A stretch of 55,160 nucleotides of DNA, from positions 1-55,160 of the forward strand of contig CALVDH010000019.1 of the NCBI GenBank assembly GCA_944326235.1, in the 5' to 3' direction. The notes under the pieces are model-generated. The model made no database searches. It was not told the DNA's origin and worked only from the letters and a program-made list of their open reading frames with translations. This DNA comes from an uncultured Bacteroidales bacterium (GTDB lineage: Bacteria > Bacteroidota > Bacteroidia > Bacteroidales > UBA932). Positions within the stretch are counted from its first letter, which is position 1. Each line of letters starts with the position of its first letter. Both the position numbers and the translations under genes were made by a program. Below, piece after piece: positions 25,884-38,487 of the stretch.

Positions 25884-26330
25884 TTATTCAGGGGAGTAGC
25901 GGCGCAGGTCCTTTTCCTTGATGGACTCGCGCTTGTCGTATTCCTTTTTGCCCCGGGCGAGGGCGATGTCGAGCTTGGCGTAGCCGGTCTCTGAGATGAA
26001 AAGACGGCGGGTGACGATGGTCAGGCCCTTTTCCTTGACGGCGCGGGCGAGCTTGCGGAGCTCCTTGCGGGTAAGCAGCAGCTTGCGGTCGCGCTTGGGG
26101 TCGTGGCGGTTGAAGGTACCCCACCAGTATTCGGCTATGTGCATGTTCTTGACGTAGAGCTCACCGCCTGCGAAATAGCACCAGCTGTCCACTAAAGAAG
26201 CCTTACCGGCGCGGATGGATTTTATCTCCGTGCCGGTAAGGACTATTCCAGCGGTATAGTTCTCAAGAAACTCGTATTCGAACGAGGCTTTCTTGTTGCG
26301 GATTTCTATTTTGCTCTTGGCCTTTCCCAT
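25884..26330 (-). CDS. smpB: SsrA-binding protein SmpB
   Basis: 148 aa, standard length. It binds tmRNA and brings it to stalled ribosomes for trans-translation. Recognisable blocks: [62 protein letters not shown] and the C-terminal [17 protein letters not shown] tail that enters the mRNA channel. It is downstream of the caspase gene by 28 bp but has its own -7 box at 26339-26346, so it can be transcribed independently. The tmRNA gene itself was not seen in this window. Confidence 0.97.
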   Translation of the reverse strand: MGKAKSKIEIRNKKASFEYEFLENYTAGIVLTGTEIKSIRAGKASLVDSWCYFAGGELYVKNMHIAEYWWGTFNRHDPKRDRKLLLTRKELRKLARAVKEKGLTIVTRRLFISETGYAKLDIALARGKKEYDKRESIKEKDLRRYSPE

Positions 26331-26338
26331 AAGGGCGG

Positions 26339-26346
26339 CAAAGATA
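26339..26346 (-). promoter_or_regulatory. smpB -7 promoter box
   Basis: Minus-strand TATCTTTG, 9 bp before the smpB ATG and 12 bp past the caspase stop codon, so a short leader is implied. Confidence 0.5.
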
Positions 26347-26358
26347 GTAAAAATTCTA

Positions 26359-29109
26359 CTATTTGAGCACCTTGGTATTCCAGTCAGTCCAGTCGGGCGA
26401 TACGAGTACCTGAGGAGACTGCAGCTTGCCGGAGACGGCGGTGGCTGCCTCTACCTTCTCGCGGGTCCTGTTGTAGAGGTCGCCCAGAGAGATATTTCCC
26501 TTGGCATCCTGTATGGTCTTTATCAGGTAGTAGGTGAAATAGCCCTGGCGCTTGTCGTAGAAGACGCTGGAGGTCTGCTCTCCGGAACTGGATGAGAAGC
26601 ATATCAGCTTGCCGCTCATGACGGAGTACTTGGGCACTACGCGCACGCCTTTCTGGGCTACGAGGGGCTCCTTGCTCTTGTATCCGCCGCTGAAGCAGGC
26701 GTCCAGGAAGACGTACGAGCCCTGGCAGGGTACCTCGGACAGCTTGGCGTACATCTCGTTGAGGGATATGCCCAGCTGGATGTACTTGCCGGTGACGTCG
26801 ACGGGGAGGAGATAAGGCTCACGTGAGGCCTCGTCGTTACTGCCGTGGCCGGAGTAGTAGAAAAAGAGCTCGGCGTTGGGATTGGCCTTGCCGATGTTGA
26901 TGAGCCAGTCTATCGACTCCCGCATGATTCCGGCAGTGGCGTTGTCGATGAAGCGGATATGGTCGTCGGGTATGCCGAAGGTGCGGACGCAGTACTCCTT
27001 GAAGACGATGGCGTCGTTGCAGGCGAAGGGTACGTTGATCTCGGCGCTTCCTCCCACTATGGAGTAGTCCTCATTGCCGATGATGAGCGCATAGCGGTTG
27101 GGATGCTGGGTTCCGGCCGGTACGTTCTCCAGCAGTTCGGACTGCATGGCCAGGGAGAAGTCCGTATCTATGGAAGGACGCTCGTCCAGCTTGCCCTCGA
27201 TGACTATCTTGTTGGCCGTGGAGAGATATTCTCCGAGCTTGACCTTGAACACGTCCTGGACTATGGCGAATGTCGACCCTTCGGAGATCTTCACGCCGAT
27301 GGGGATGGAGTCGAGGGAGAATCTCTTGTTGACCAGGAAGTCAAATGTAAGAGGCACTACCTCTCCGGGCTGGATCGAGTCTATGGCTATCTCTATCTCA
27401 TCGGTGGCAATGATGTTGGTGGGGCACTCGAAGGTAATCCTGGTGTTCTTGGCCGGAAGCCGTCCTACGTTCTGCAGGGCCACTATGAGCTGTCCCCTGT
27501 CCCCGAGTGTGATGGATGTTCCCTTGGCGGACATGTACTGGTGGTCGGCTATCAGCAGGCGGGGACGGGCCATCTCCTGGATGTTTACGATGAGGCTGGA
27601 GGGGTCCGCATCCATACCGCTCTCTTCCAGGGTGTAGACCGTGATGTTGGCCTCGGCTGTAGGAGCTGTCTCGCTCAGGGTATAGCGGAATGTGAAGTTC
27701 TGGGTCTCTCCGGCCTTGATGATGCCGGCGTCTATTTCCCTGGTGCCCTCGAAGAAGCGGTCCATGCCGCTGTTCTCGGAGAGCATCAGCTTGACATTGT
27801 GCGCATCGCCGAGACCGCTGTTGCGGACTGAGACTTCTATGGAGAAGCTCTCGCCGGCGTCGATGACCTTGTTGGCATTGGTCTCAGTGAATCCTGTGAT
27901 GAGGGTCGTCAGAAGAGGGGGATCGCCGGCCAGTACGGCGGAGGTGCTGACGGTGTCCTCCATGCCGACGCTCATGGCCAGCTGGCGGTATTTCCGGAGT
28001 TCCTCGTCAAATGAGGCGTAGGAGCCGCCTTCGGCGATGATGCTCAGCAGGACAGTGGCCTCGGCCGTCATGTCCATGAATTTGTAACATTCCTCCAGAC
28101 CCTTCATGTACACCGCCGATGTCGGTTCCTTCCGGAGGATCCTCTCAAAGTAGATGCGGGCGTCGTAGAGGTAGGGGTAGGCTTTCTGACGCAGCTCCAT
28201 GCCCTCGGCCTCGTCCACCACGGCGTAGGCCTGGTTGTTGATCTCGGAGCCTATCTTGAAGCTGCACTTGGCTATGCCCTTCATTATGGCCAGGTCATCG
28301 GGGAAGAAGGACAGGAGCCTGCGGTAGAGTTCCAGGGCCTCCTCCACGTTTCCGGCGGCTTCCTCCATGCGGGCCTTGATGGGGAGGACGTTGACGTCAT
28401 TGGGGTCTACGGCCAGGACCTTGTCTATGGTGGCCAGGAGGCCCTGCTGGTTCTGGGTGGAGATGTAGAGGTTGATCAGGTTGTAGTAGAAGTCCATCGT
28501 GTTGGGATACTCGGTGATGGCACGCTGGAGGATCTTCTCCTGCTCCACGTAGTTGTGCCGCGACATGTGGATCATGTTGAGGAATACGATGCAGTCCTTG
28601 GCGCGGTCGGCCTCTCCTGTGGTCAGATATTCGTTGAAGCAGATGACGGCGTCATCCATTTTCTGCAGCTTGTAGGCCGAGATGCCGGTGTTGTAGACGA
28701 TCTGGGGGTAGACTGCGTCACGGGTCAGTGTCCCTCCGGTGAAGGCCTGGTTGCGGGGAAGGAGGATATATGCCATTCCGAACTTATGGGCCATCTGGGT
28801 ATCGTTCATGTTGGAGAAGAACATGGCTGCGTTCATGAGCGCCGGATAGATCTGAGTCAGTCTGTTGCGGGCAGCCTCCATGGCGTTGGGATCGGAGTAT
28901 GCGTCGAGCAGACTGGTATAGAGGGTGTAGCTCTGGTAGAGATGGTCGTACATCTCCGCGCTGTTGTCACCTTTCGCGCTCTCGTAGAGAACGTACTGCT
29001 GGTTGGCCCTGGAGAGGACCTCCTGGCTGTTCTGGGCGCTCAGGGAATATCCTGCCGGGGATACGGCCAGCAGCAGGGCGGACATTATCGATATTATGTA
29101 CTGTCTCAT
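26359..29109 (-). CDS. Exported TPR-caspase (C14 peptidase) protein
   Basis: 916 aa with a signal peptide (about 1-26). Residues about 30-340 are helical TPR-like repeats ([37 protein letters not shown]). About 395-620 form two Ig/CARDB-like beta domains ([41 protein letters not shown]). The C-terminal 270 residues are a caspase/metacaspase domain ([12 protein letters not shown]) with His755 in [11 protein letters not shown] and Cys805 in FLDACFSGG, so the dyad is intact. It should act in the periplasm or at the surface. The gene follows the propeller/OmpA-like gene by 18 bp. Target and trigger are unknown; a partner-activated protease is the natural guess. Confidence 0.85.
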   Translation of the reverse strand: MRQYIISIMSALLLAVSPAGYSLSAQNSQEVLSRANQQYVLYESAKGDNSAEMYDHLYQSYTLYTSLLDAYSDPNAMEAARNRLTQIYPALMNAAMFFSNMNDTQMAHKFGMAYILLPRNQAFTGGTLTRDAVYPQIVYNTGISAYKLQKMDDAVICFNEYLTTGEADRAKDCIVFLNMIHMSRHNYVEQEKILQRAITEYPNTMDFYYNLINLYISTQNQQGLLATIDKVLAVDPNDVNVLPIKARMEEAAGNVEEALELYRRLLSFFPDDLAIMKGIAKCSFKIGSEINNQAYAVVDEAEGMELRQKAYPYLYDARIYFERILRKEPTSAVYMKGLEECYKFMDMTAEATVLLSIIAEGGSYASFDEELRKYRQLAMSVGMEDTVSTSAVLAGDPPLLTTLITGFTETNANKVIDAGESFSIEVSVRNSGLGDAHNVKLMLSENSGMDRFFEGTREIDAGIIKAGETQNFTFRYTLSETAPTAEANITVYTLEESGMDADPSSLIVNIQEMARPRLLIADHQYMSAKGTSITLGDRGQLIVALQNVGRLPAKNTRITFECPTNIIATDEIEIAIDSIQPGEVVPLTFDFLVNKRFSLDSIPIGVKISEGSTFAIVQDVFKVKLGEYLSTANKIVIEGKLDERPSIDTDFSLAMQSELLENVPAGTQHPNRYALIIGNEDYSIVGGSAEINVPFACNDAIVFKEYCVRTFGIPDDHIRFIDNATAGIMRESIDWLINIGKANPNAELFFYYSGHGSNDEASREPYLLPVDVTGKYIQLGISLNEMYAKLSEVPCQGSYVFLDACFSGGYKSKEPLVAQKGVRVVPKYSVMSGKLICFSSSSGEQTSSVFYDKRQGYFTYYLIKTIQDAKGNISLGDLYNRTREKVEAATAVSGKLQSPQVLVSPDWTDWNTKVLK

Positions 29110-29127
29110 GATGTATGTTTTTATTGT

Positions 29128-31284
29128 TTATTTTATTGCGTCCCTGAATTTGATCTGGACGATGATCCTCCGGAACTCTCCTCCGCGGACATCGCTGACC
29201 TCGGTGCGGTAGTTGTATACGCATTTCGCGCTGTTTGCCTTCAGTTCCTCCACGTTGTTCTCGAGCCATACCTTGACGCTGGCGGCGCGGATGAAGGCGA
29301 GCTGCTCGTTGTTGCGTATATCGGTCTCATCGGTTACGGTCATGCTTGAGAGCTCGTCCTTGGCGTAGTAGGGAGTCTCCACGTATTCTCCGCAGCTGCC
29401 GTCATAGAGGATGCGGCCTACGGGGATGGCGTCGGCCGAGCCCGTGATGGTGATCTCAATCGTCCTGGCCTGGTCCACGTATTTCTTCATGTCCCCGGCG
29501 AGGGCCGTGCGGATGGCCTCGAGCATGGTCATGGCTGCGTTGGACTCAGTTACGATGAACTTGCCCGGGCCGAAGTCCTCCTGATAGGAGAAGCCCTCGG
29601 ACACGTCGTACTGGTAGCCCAGGTTGTAGTTGTAGATGGTGTTGCCGTCGGAATCGTAGTCCTTCTCTATCTCGGTGTCGATGGTGATGGCCGTCTTGTC
29701 GGTGATGACGTTCTCCTGCTTCTTCTCCTCCATGATCTGCTGGGTCTGCTGCTGCAGGGCCTCCATCTCCATGTTCACTGTCTGGAGCATGGCTACGGGT
29801 ATGAAGTCTATGTCTTCGTCCTCGAATTCGATGTCCTCGATGATGTAGTCGCGCTCATCGAAGATGTAGGTCTTGTCCGTAGTGCGGTTGACCACCTCAA
29901 GATAGACCAGCTGGAACTCGTCCATGTCGTCCAGGGTGTAGATAGGGTTCTCGTAGGAGAGGTCTCCCTCGCGTACTTCCTGGAACTCCTCCTCCGGCAC
30001 TTCCAGCTTGATGGCGTCCAGCTGTTCGAACTTGATGTCGATCGTGTGGTTCTCCATGTCGTACTCCTCGGCTATGAAGGGGTCCTCGAGCTCGATTACC
30101 TGGGTGGCTATGGCGGTGGCCGCCTGGTCCAGGAGCATAGCCTTCTGGCGGGCGGCGTTGTCATCCGTCACCCTGACACGGTACTCGTCCAGGGACTCGC
30201 CGTCCATCTGCCGGATCCAGTCGGACATGAGTTTGTCTACCTCCTCGCTCAGCTTGGACCGGTACAGTGGCGGGAGGGAACTCATATCCCAGAATACGAC
30301 CTTGTCTCCGGTGTTGTGGCTCAGGGTCGTGATGTCGTGGTTGGCGTTGAAGTTCACGGCCATGACTTCGGACATGGGGATGTCCAGGGGCTCTCCGCTG
30401 ATGGCGCCGGCACGGAATACTGCCCGGTGGTTGATGAGGTTGTAGACGATTATCGAGTCGGCCTTGGCGTAGGCTATGTACTTGCCGTCGGGGTGGAACG
30501 ATGCCTGGCGGACATTCTGGATGCCCTTGGTGACCTCGGTCCTGTGATGGTCTATGGCGTTGACAACCTGCAGTCCGGATGTGTCGCAGCTGACTGCTAT
30601 CTCCCTGGAGTCGGGGGAGAATGTGATGTGGTTGACATTGCCGGCGAAGCGGACGATTCTCTTGATGTCAGCCGCATCCACGTCCCAGATATCCATCTCG
30701 CTGCCGTGCGCTGCGGCTATGTAGTAGCCGTTGGGACTGACGGCGATGTGGTCGTATATCTTGCCGGCCTCGATGACTGAGGATATCCAGTAGCCGTCGG
30801 TGGAGTAGGTGATTATCTCTCCGAAATCATTGGCGGCAAGGAGTTCCCTCGCATCGGTCGAGTAAGTCATCGCTGTCACCGAGGGAGTGCCCTTGCGCTC
30901 TTTCTCGTCGAACGGGTCTGTCTTTTTGTCTCCCTTGACGGTGGCCAGGATGGCATTTTTGTCCCTGTTGGAGATGATGACTATGTTCTTGGCATTCTTG
31001 TAGAGCACTGCGATGGAGGCACCGGTGGGGTTGATGCTGAAATCGTAGATGGAGCTGTCGTAGACACGGCAGTTCATCAGGTTGTACAGCATGTGGTCGC
31101 TGCCTAGGTAAATGACGCTGAATCTGCTGATTTTGAGGTCACTGTACTCATTGCTGATGGAAAATGAAGAACGTTCGTGAATCTCGTCCTGCCGGTCCGG
31201 CTGCGCCTGTGCGGGCATGGAGGCCGAGGCCATGGATATGGCGAGTACTGCGGACAGTAAGTGTCTGGATGTGGTGAAGTTCAT
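29128..31284 (-). CDS. Exported WD40-like beta-propeller protein with OmpA-like C-terminus
   Basis: 718 aa with a signal peptide (cleaved near MPAQAQ). About residues 45-340 are propeller repeats (YDFSINPTGASIAVLYKNAK, VNHITFSPDSREIAVSC, ASFHPDGKYIAYAKADSI). A helical linker and a mixed region (about 345-600) follow, including QQQTQQIMEEKKQ. The last 110 residues resemble an OmpA/peptidoglycan-associated domain (IEITITGSADAIP, then NEQLAFIRAASVKVWLE). It could sit in the periplasm bound to peptidoglycan and present its propeller to partners. It is first in a two-gene operon with the TPR-caspase, suggesting scaffold or sensor plus protease. Divergent from atpD. Confidence 0.75.
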   Translation of the reverse strand: MNFTTSRHLLSAVLAISMASASMPAQAQPDRQDEIHERSSFSISNEYSDLKISRFSVIYLGSDHMLYNLMNCRVYDSSIYDFSINPTGASIAVLYKNAKNIVIISNRDKNAILATVKGDKKTDPFDEKERKGTPSVTAMTYSTDARELLAANDFGEIITYSTDGYWISSVIEAGKIYDHIAVSPNGYYIAAAHGSEMDIWDVDAADIKRIVRFAGNVNHITFSPDSREIAVSCDTSGLQVVNAIDHHRTEVTKGIQNVRQASFHPDGKYIAYAKADSIIVYNLINHRAVFRAGAISGEPLDIPMSEVMAVNFNANHDITTLSHNTGDKVVFWDMSSLPPLYRSKLSEEVDKLMSDWIRQMDGESLDEYRVRVTDDNAARQKAMLLDQAATAIATQVIELEDPFIAEEYDMENHTIDIKFEQLDAIKLEVPEEEFQEVREGDLSYENPIYTLDDMDEFQLVYLEVVNRTTDKTYIFDERDYIIEDIEFEDEDIDFIPVAMLQTVNMEMEALQQQTQQIMEEKKQENVITDKTAITIDTEIEKDYDSDGNTIYNYNLGYQYDVSEGFSYQEDFGPGKFIVTESNAAMTMLEAIRTALAGDMKKYVDQARTIEITITGSADAIPVGRILYDGSCGEYVETPYYAKDELSSMTVTDETDIRNNEQLAFIRAASVKVWLENNVEELKANSAKCVYNYRTEVSDVRGGEFRRIIVQIKFRDAIK

Positions 31285-31316
31285 GATAGTGTATCAGTGT
31301 ATGGTAAAAATTCGTA

Positions 31317-31324
31317 CAAAAGTA
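31317..31324 (-). promoter_or_regulatory. -7 promoter box for the propeller/caspase operon
   Basis: Minus-strand TACTTTTG, 33 bp upstream of the ATG at 31284. The rest of the 175-bp gap to atpD is AT-rich; TTTTTTGTCCC near 31365 followed by GAATTTGCAC near 31386 could be a weak atpD promoter on the plus strand. Confidence 0.45.
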
Positions 31325-31444
31325 ACAATAATATTAATAGGATGTACGCTGAAAAACAAAGTTCTTTTTTGTCCCATAAAAAGTCCGAATTTGCACATTC
31401 CGGAATGAGGGGAATGGCACGGATGTTGGAAAATATTCTGGTAG

Positions 31445-33236
<1,792 letters not shown>

Positions 33237-33240
<4 letters not shown>

Positions 33241-34361
33241 AAAGTACAATTACAATAATATATAGGACGGCAATGGCACTGCTTGCGGCGGTGCTGCTGG
33301 CTCTGCCTCTGCAGGCGGCTCCGGCGGATACTGCCGGCAGCGCGGAGGCAGGGGAGGAGGTCGATGTCAAGGCCATCGTCCTGGAGCATCTGAGCGACAG
33401 TTACTGGTGGCATATCGGCACTTTCGGGGGCCGGGACGTCTCCCTTTACCTGCCGGTGATCGTCCGCTCCTCGGCCGAAGGAGGCGGCTGGCACTGCTTC
33501 TCCTCCCGTCACTTAGCGGACGGAGCGTCGTGGGAGGGATTCAGCATTGCCCCGGAAGGGGAGTATGAGGGGAAGATCGTGGAAACCCTGCCCGACGGCA
33601 GCATGGTCCGGCCCTTCGACCTGTCCGTGACCAAGACGGTTGCGGCCCTGCTGCTGAGCAGTGTTATCGTCCTGCTGGTGATACTTGTCCCCGCAGGGTG
33701 GTACCGCCGCCACAGGCACGATGTCAAGGCTCATCCGAAGGGTTTCACCGCATTTATGGAGATGGCCATAGAGGGGCTGCAGGACGACCTGATCAAGCCC
33801 TGCGTCGGGGAGAACTGGAAACGGTTCTCGCCCTATCTGCTGACGGTGTTCTTCTTCATCTTAGTGTGCAATTTCATGAGCCTGATACCCTTCTTCCCGG
33901 GAGGGGTCAATGTCACCGGCAACATCGCGGTGACATTCGTCTTAGCTTTAGCCTCATTCTTAGTCATCAACATATTCGGCGGCAGGGCCTATTGGAAGGA
34001 TGTCTTTTGGCCCGACGTACCTGTCTGGCTCAAAGTGCCGGTGCCCTTCATGCCCGTGATAGAGTTCATCGGCATATTCACTAAGCCATTTGCCCTGATG
34101 ATCCGACTCTTCGCCAACATGGTGGGCGGTCATGCGGCCATCCTCTGCTTAGTGTGCATCGTCTTCGTGACGGCCGGTATGGGAGCCGTGATGAACACCT
34201 CGATGACGGTGGTGTCGGTGCTGTTTACGATATTCATGAATGCGCTGGAGGTCCTGGTGGCCTTCCTGCAGGCCTACGTCTTCACCATGCTGTCGGGAGT
34301 CTTCATAGGACTGGCGCAGGAGGGGAAGACTGAGAAGAAAGTGGAAAAATTAAAAAAGTAG
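33237..34361 (+). CDS. atpB: ATP synthase Fo subunit a
   Basis: 374 aa, with a cleavable-looking signal (residues 1-28, ending LQAAPA) and a 100-residue periplasmic N-terminal region that E. coli AtpB lacks; this is typical of Bacteroidota. The channel region has NFMSLIPFFPGGVNVTGNIAV and the essential Arg290 in LMIRLFANMVGGH. The small membrane protein often found between atpC and atpB in this phylum is missing: atpC and atpB overlap. Proton half-channels are formed with the c-ring. Confidence 0.97.
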
Positions 34362-34380
34362 AAAATATAAAAACGTTTAA

Positions 34381-34608
<228 letters not shown>

Positions 34609-34621
34609 ACGCAGCTGAGCC

Positions 34622-35152
34622 ATGGGACTGTTGCAACCGGAACCGGGACTGCTTATCTGGATGACGCTGGCCTTTGCGGTCGTCTTCATCCTGCTGGCCA
34701 AGTTCGGCTTCCCCGTGATCCAGAAGTCGGTGGACCGGCGCAGGGAGTATATCGACTCCTCCCTGGCCGCCGCCGGTGAGGCTCAGAAGAAACTGGACGA
34801 CCTGCAGGTGCAGATGGACGAGGTCCGCCGGGACGCCGAGAAGCAGAAGACGGAGATACTCCGCTCGGCCGTCCAGACCCGGGAGCAGCTCATAGCAGAG
34901 GCCCGCAGGAAGGCCGGGGAGGAGGGCGAGAAGATCATCGCCGCCGCCAAGGCCAGCGCTCAGCTCGAGAGCGACGCCATCATCCGCGATGCCAGGCATC
35001 AGGTGGCCCTGCTCTCCATAGCGATAAGCGAGCGCCTGCTGCGGGAGCGGCTCTCGTCCGACCCTCAGAGTCAGACCGCCCTGGCGGAGAGACTGCTGGC
35101 CGAGATGGACCCGGAGAAGAAGGCCCCGGAAGATAAACCTGAAAAAGAGTAG
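34622..35152 (+). CDS. atpF: ATP synthase Fo subunit b
   Basis: 176 aa. One N-terminal membrane helix (LLIWMTLAFAVVFILLAKFG) and a long charged coiled coil (QKKLDDLQVQMDEVRRDAEK) form the peripheral stalk that holds F1 to Fo. A single atpF is present, so the stator is presumably a homodimer. The C-terminus is acidic/lysine-rich. It follows atpE by 13 bp. Confidence 0.96.
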   Translation: MGLLQPEPGLLIWMTLAFAVVFILLAKFGFPVIQKSVDRRREYIDSSLAAAGEAQKKLDDLQVQMDEVRRDAEKQKTEILRSAVQTREQLIAEARRKAGEEGEKIIAAAKASAQLESDAIIRDARHQVALLSIAISERLLRERLSSDPQSQTALAERLLAEMDPEKKAPEDKPEKE

Positions 35153-35158
35153 ACAGCG

Positions 35159-35713
35159 ATGGATACCGGATTGATATCGAGACGTTATGCCAAGGCCCTG
35201 GCGGAGTATTCCGCCTCCCTCGGGGAGGAGGCCCGGGTCTATGAGCAGCTGCGGCCCTTCTCCCGGCAGTTCGACTTCCTGCCTCAGGTGAGGGAGGCCG
35301 TGCTGTCCCCCTCATTGTCCGAGGAGGAGAAGGCGGCGGTGATATTTGGTCTCTTCGAGGAGGAGCCGTGCCGTTCCCTGCGGGATTTTGTCCTGCTGGT
35401 GCTGCGTCATCACCGGGAGTCCTGCTTCTACATCATGCTGCACTCCTTTCTTGCCCTCTACAGGGAGAGGCATCATATCAAGGAGGCGCTGCTGACCACC
35501 GCCGTTCCCCTCGGGAAGGACGTGGAGGGTATCATCCGCTCGAGGGTGAGGAACCTTGACCATTGTTCCGTCAATATCACCGAGAAGGTGGATCCTTACA
35601 TCATCGGAGGCTTTGTCTTCCGCATGGAGGACCTGCTGATAGACGCCAGTACCGCCTCGCAGATCAAGCTGCTGCGGAAGAGGCTGGGGACGGAGCCGGT
35701 CAGGAAAATATAG
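35159..35713 (+). CDS. atpH: ATP synthase F1 subunit delta
   Basis: 184 aa. Start MDTGLISRRYAKALAEYSAS is the family N-terminus that packs on alpha. The C-terminal VNITEKVDPYIIGGFVFRMEDLLIDAS with the final RKRLG is the stalk-binding domain. It links the peripheral stalk to the top of the alpha/beta hexamer. It lies 6 bp after atpF. Confidence 0.96.
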   Translation: MDTGLISRRYAKALAEYSASLGEEARVYEQLRPFSRQFDFLPQVREAVLSPSLSEEEKAAVIFGLFEEEPCRSLRDFVLLVLRHHRESCFYIMLHSFLALYRERHHIKEALLTTAVPLGKDVEGIIRSRVRNLDHCSVNITEKVDPYIIGGFVFRMEDLLIDASTASQIKLLRKRLGTEPVRKI

Positions 35714-35746
35714 AAGAATGTAGTTTTTACTGAATATTGTATAGAA

Positions 35747-37336
35747 ATGAGTGATAAATCCAATAAGATAAAGCCTTCGGAGGTGCCGCAGATCCTGCTC
35801 TCCGAACTGCAGGGCATCGATCTCGGGGCGCAGTACGCCGAGGTCGGGACGGTGCTCCAGGTGAGTGACGGCGTGGTGCGTATCTTCGGACTGCGCAATG
35901 CCGAGGCCAGCGAGCTGCTGGAGTTCGACGGCGGGATGAAAGCCGTGGTGATGAACCTCGAGGAGGACAATGTCGGGGCCGTGCTGCTCGGCTCCACCGA
36001 CCTGGTCAAGGAGGGAGATATGGTGCGGCGTACCGGCCGGACCGTCTCGATAGACGTGAGCGAGTCGATGCTCGGAAGGGTGATCAATCCGCTCGGGGAG
36101 CCTATCGACGGAGGCGGGGAGATATCCGGGGAAAAGGTGGAGATGCCGCTGGACCGCAAGGCACCCGGGGTGATATTCCGCCAGCCGGTGAGCGAGCCTC
36201 TGCAGACCGGCCTGAAGGCCATCGACGCGATGATACCTATAGGACGCGGGCAGAGGGAGCTGATTATCGGCGACCGTCAGACCGGAAAGACGGCCATCGC
36301 CGTGGATACCATCATCAACCAGCGGGCCTGCTATGAGGCCGGGGAGCCGGTCTACTGCATATACGTGGCTGTGGGCCAGAAGGCCTCCACTGTGGCGGCC
36401 CTGGTCGATACCCTGCGCAAGTACGGGGCGATGGACTATACCGTGGTGGTGGCTGCGATGGCTGCCGATTCTGCGGCGATGCGTTACTATGCTCCGTTTG
36501 CAGGGGCCGCGATAGGGGAGTATTTCCGCGATACCGGACGGCATGCCCTGGTGGTGTACGACGACCTGTCGAAACAGGCCGTGGCTTACCGCGAGGTGTC
36601 GCTGATCCTGCGCCGGCCCTCGGGCCGCGAGGCCTATCCGGGCGATATCTTCTACCTGCACTCCCGTCTGCTGGAAAGGGCGGCCAAGATCAACGCCCAG
36701 GAGGAGGTGGCCCGGCAGATGAACGATATCCCGCCGGCCCTGAATGATAAGGTGCGCGGAGGCGGTTCGCTGACGGCCCTGCCCATCATCGAGACCCAGG
36801 CGGGGGACGTGTCGGCCTACATCCCTACCAATGTGATTTCGATTACCGACGGACAGATATTCCTGGATACCGACCTGTTCAACGAGGGCAACCTGCCGGC
36901 CGTGGACGTGGGTATCTCCGTGTCCCGTGTGGGCGGCAATGCCCAGGTCAAGGCCATGAAGAAGGTGGCCGGTACCCTGAAGATAGACCAGGCCCAGTAC
37001 CGCGAGCTGGAGTCTTTCTCCAAGTTCAGCAGCGACATGGACCCGGTGACCGCCGCCGTGCTGGACCGCGGGCGCAAGAACACCCGCCTGCTGGTGCAGC
37101 CTCAGTACACTCCCATGCCGGTGGGCGAGCAGATAGCTGTGCTCTACTGCGGTACCCACGGGCTGCTCAAGGATGTGCCTCTCGAGCATGTCTCCGATTT
37201 CGAGCGGCTGCTGATAGAAGCCCTCAAGCCTACCGGAGTATTTGACACGCTGGTCTCCGACGGGCTCACTGACGATGCGTGCAGGATCATAGAGAAAGCT
37301 GCCGCTGAGGTGGCCGCCTCGCTTAAAGTATCGTAG
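35747..37336 (+). CDS. atpA: ATP synthase F1 subunit alpha
   Basis: 529 aa. P-loop GDRQTGKT at 175-182; [17 protein letters not shown] and [14 protein letters not shown] blocks are conserved. It forms the non-catalytic nucleotide sites of F1 and contributes the arginine finger. It lies 33 bp after atpH and 5 bp before atpG. Length is slightly above the usual 505-510 because of the N-terminal extension [15 protein letters not shown]. Confidence 0.98.
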   Translation: MSDKSNKIKPSEVPQILLSELQGIDLGAQYAEVGTVLQVSDGVVRIFGLRNAEASELLEFDGGMKAVVMNLEEDNVGAVLLGSTDLVKEGDMVRRTGRTVSIDVSESMLGRVINPLGEPIDGGGEISGEKVEMPLDRKAPGVIFRQPVSEPLQTGLKAIDAMIPIGRGQRELIIGDRQTGKTAIAVDTIINQRACYEAGEPVYCIYVAVGQKASTVAALVDTLRKYGAMDYTVVVAAMAADSAAMRYYAPFAGAAIGEYFRDTGRHALVVYDDLSKQAVAYREVSLILRRPSGREAYPGDIFYLHSRLLERAAKINAQEEVARQMNDIPPALNDKVRGGGSLTALPIIETQAGDVSAYIPTNVISITDGQIFLDTDLFNEGNLPAVDVGISVSRVGGNAQVKAMKKVAGTLKIDQAQYRELESFSKFSSDMDPVTAAVLDRGRKNTRLLVQPQYTPMPVGEQIAVLYCGTHGLLKDVPLEHVSDFERLLIEALKPTGVFDTLVSDGLTDDACRIIEKAAAEVAASLKVS

Positions 37337-37341
37337 GGATT

Positions 37342-38232
37342 ATGGCTGCGCTGAAAGAGTTGAAGGAGCGTATCGCTTCCGTGCAGAGCACATTGAAGAT
37401 TACCTCGGCGATGAAGATGGTCGCTTCGGCCAAGCTGCTGAGGGTGCAGTCCTCGATGGAGGCCCTGTCGGAGTACGAGAGGCGTTTCTCCGATATTGTG
37501 GCGGCTCTGGTCAGCGACCCGGATGTGGAGGTGGCCTCTCCGCTGACTCTCGAGCACGGGGAGAAGCGGCGTGCCTGTCTCGTGGCCCTTGCCTCGGACA
37601 GCTCGCTCTGCGGAGCCTTCAATGCCAATGCCCTGCGCGAGGCCGTCTCGGCCGTGGAGGAACTGCTCGCCGGGGGATTCTCCCGGGTTACGGTATATCC
37701 GATAGGGGAGAAGATGGTGCAGGGGATGGGCAGGTATGCGGCCGCCCGTGGGGAAAATGTGGATATTTGTCTGGATTACCGGCATCTGGTAGGGAAACAT
37801 TCCTTCGACGGGATTATCCCCCTTGCGGACCGGCTGATGGAGGATTTCCTGGCCGGCAGGTGCGACCGCGTCTGCATCTCCCGCTGCCATTTTCACTCGA
37901 TGGGACGTCAGGTGCCCATGCGCGAGCAGCTGCTGCCCTTCAACCGTGTGAGCCGTGCCAACGTGGACCGCACCACTGCCGTGGACTACATCCTTGAGCC
38001 CGCTCCCGATACCCTGCTGGACGCGCTGCTGCCCTCGGCGATCCGCATTATCCTGTACAATGCCCTGCTCGACAGCATCACTGCCGAGAACGCCGCCCGC
38101 ATGGTCGCCATGCAGACCGCCACGGACAATGCCGAGGAACTTTCCGACGACCTTACCCTCGAGTACAACAAGCGGCGTCAGCAGGCGATTACTTCGGAAC
38201 TGGCGGATATTACTTCGTCGGCTGAGGGCTGA
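37342..38232 (+). CDS. atpG: ATP synthase F1 subunit gamma
   Basis: 296 aa, the rotating central shaft. N-terminus ALKELKERIASVQSTLKITS and C-terminus ATDNAEELSDDLTLEYNKRR (conserved ...NRxRQ..IT.E) are the coiled coil inside alpha/beta. It closes the ATP synthase operon, and a large palindrome follows at 38305-38411, which could end the message. Confidence 0.97.
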   Translation: MAALKELKERIASVQSTLKITSAMKMVASAKLLRVQSSMEALSEYERRFSDIVAALVSDPDVEVASPLTLEHGEKRRACLVALASDSSLCGAFNANALREAVSAVEELLAGGFSRVTVYPIGEKMVQGMGRYAAARGENVDICLDYRHLVGKHSFDGIIPLADRLMEDFLAGRCDRVCISRCHFHSMGRQVPMREQLLPFNRVSRANVDRTTAVDYILEPAPDTLLDALLPSAIRIILYNALLDSITAENAARMVAMQTATDNAEELSDDLTLEYNKRRQQAITSELADITSSAEG

Positions 38233-38304
38233 TGCTGTTCTGATGATTCGCTGAGGTCGTCCTCAGTATGTAATACGCTGTATTTCGGTCGGTGTATGGG
38301 TACG

Positions 38305-38411
38305 GCCCGTCGGATAATATGTTTACCTCTGAGGATCCTCCCCACCTACGGCGGGTCCCCTCCCTTTTCGGGAGCCAATGTCCTCAGAGGTAAACATATT
38401 ACCCGACGGGC
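38305..38411. repeat. 107-bp near-perfect palindrome after the ATP synthase operon
   Basis: The left arm 38305-38335 and right arm 38381-38411 pair over 31 bp with a single mismatch. The shared core is ATATGTTTACCTCTGAGGA. The 45-nt loop holds a second hairpin, CTCCC (38360-38364) with GGGAG (38370-38374), and a CG-rich stretch CCACCTACGGCGGG. No T-run follows. Such a long arm is far beyond a terminator and suggests a small mobile palindromic element. The rest of 38233-38487 holds no gene. Confidence 0.65.
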
Positions 38412-38487
38412 GGGTGACGTACGTTTTGTGACTTCTTGCTGTGCGTAATGCGTCCTTATCGTGCGCGCTGCAACAGATTGTGTGTGT

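Noticed and set aside
38305..38411. Integron attC site
   Set aside because: The arms are nearly perfect with one mismatch and lack the bulged bases and core-site pattern of attC; no integrase is nearby.
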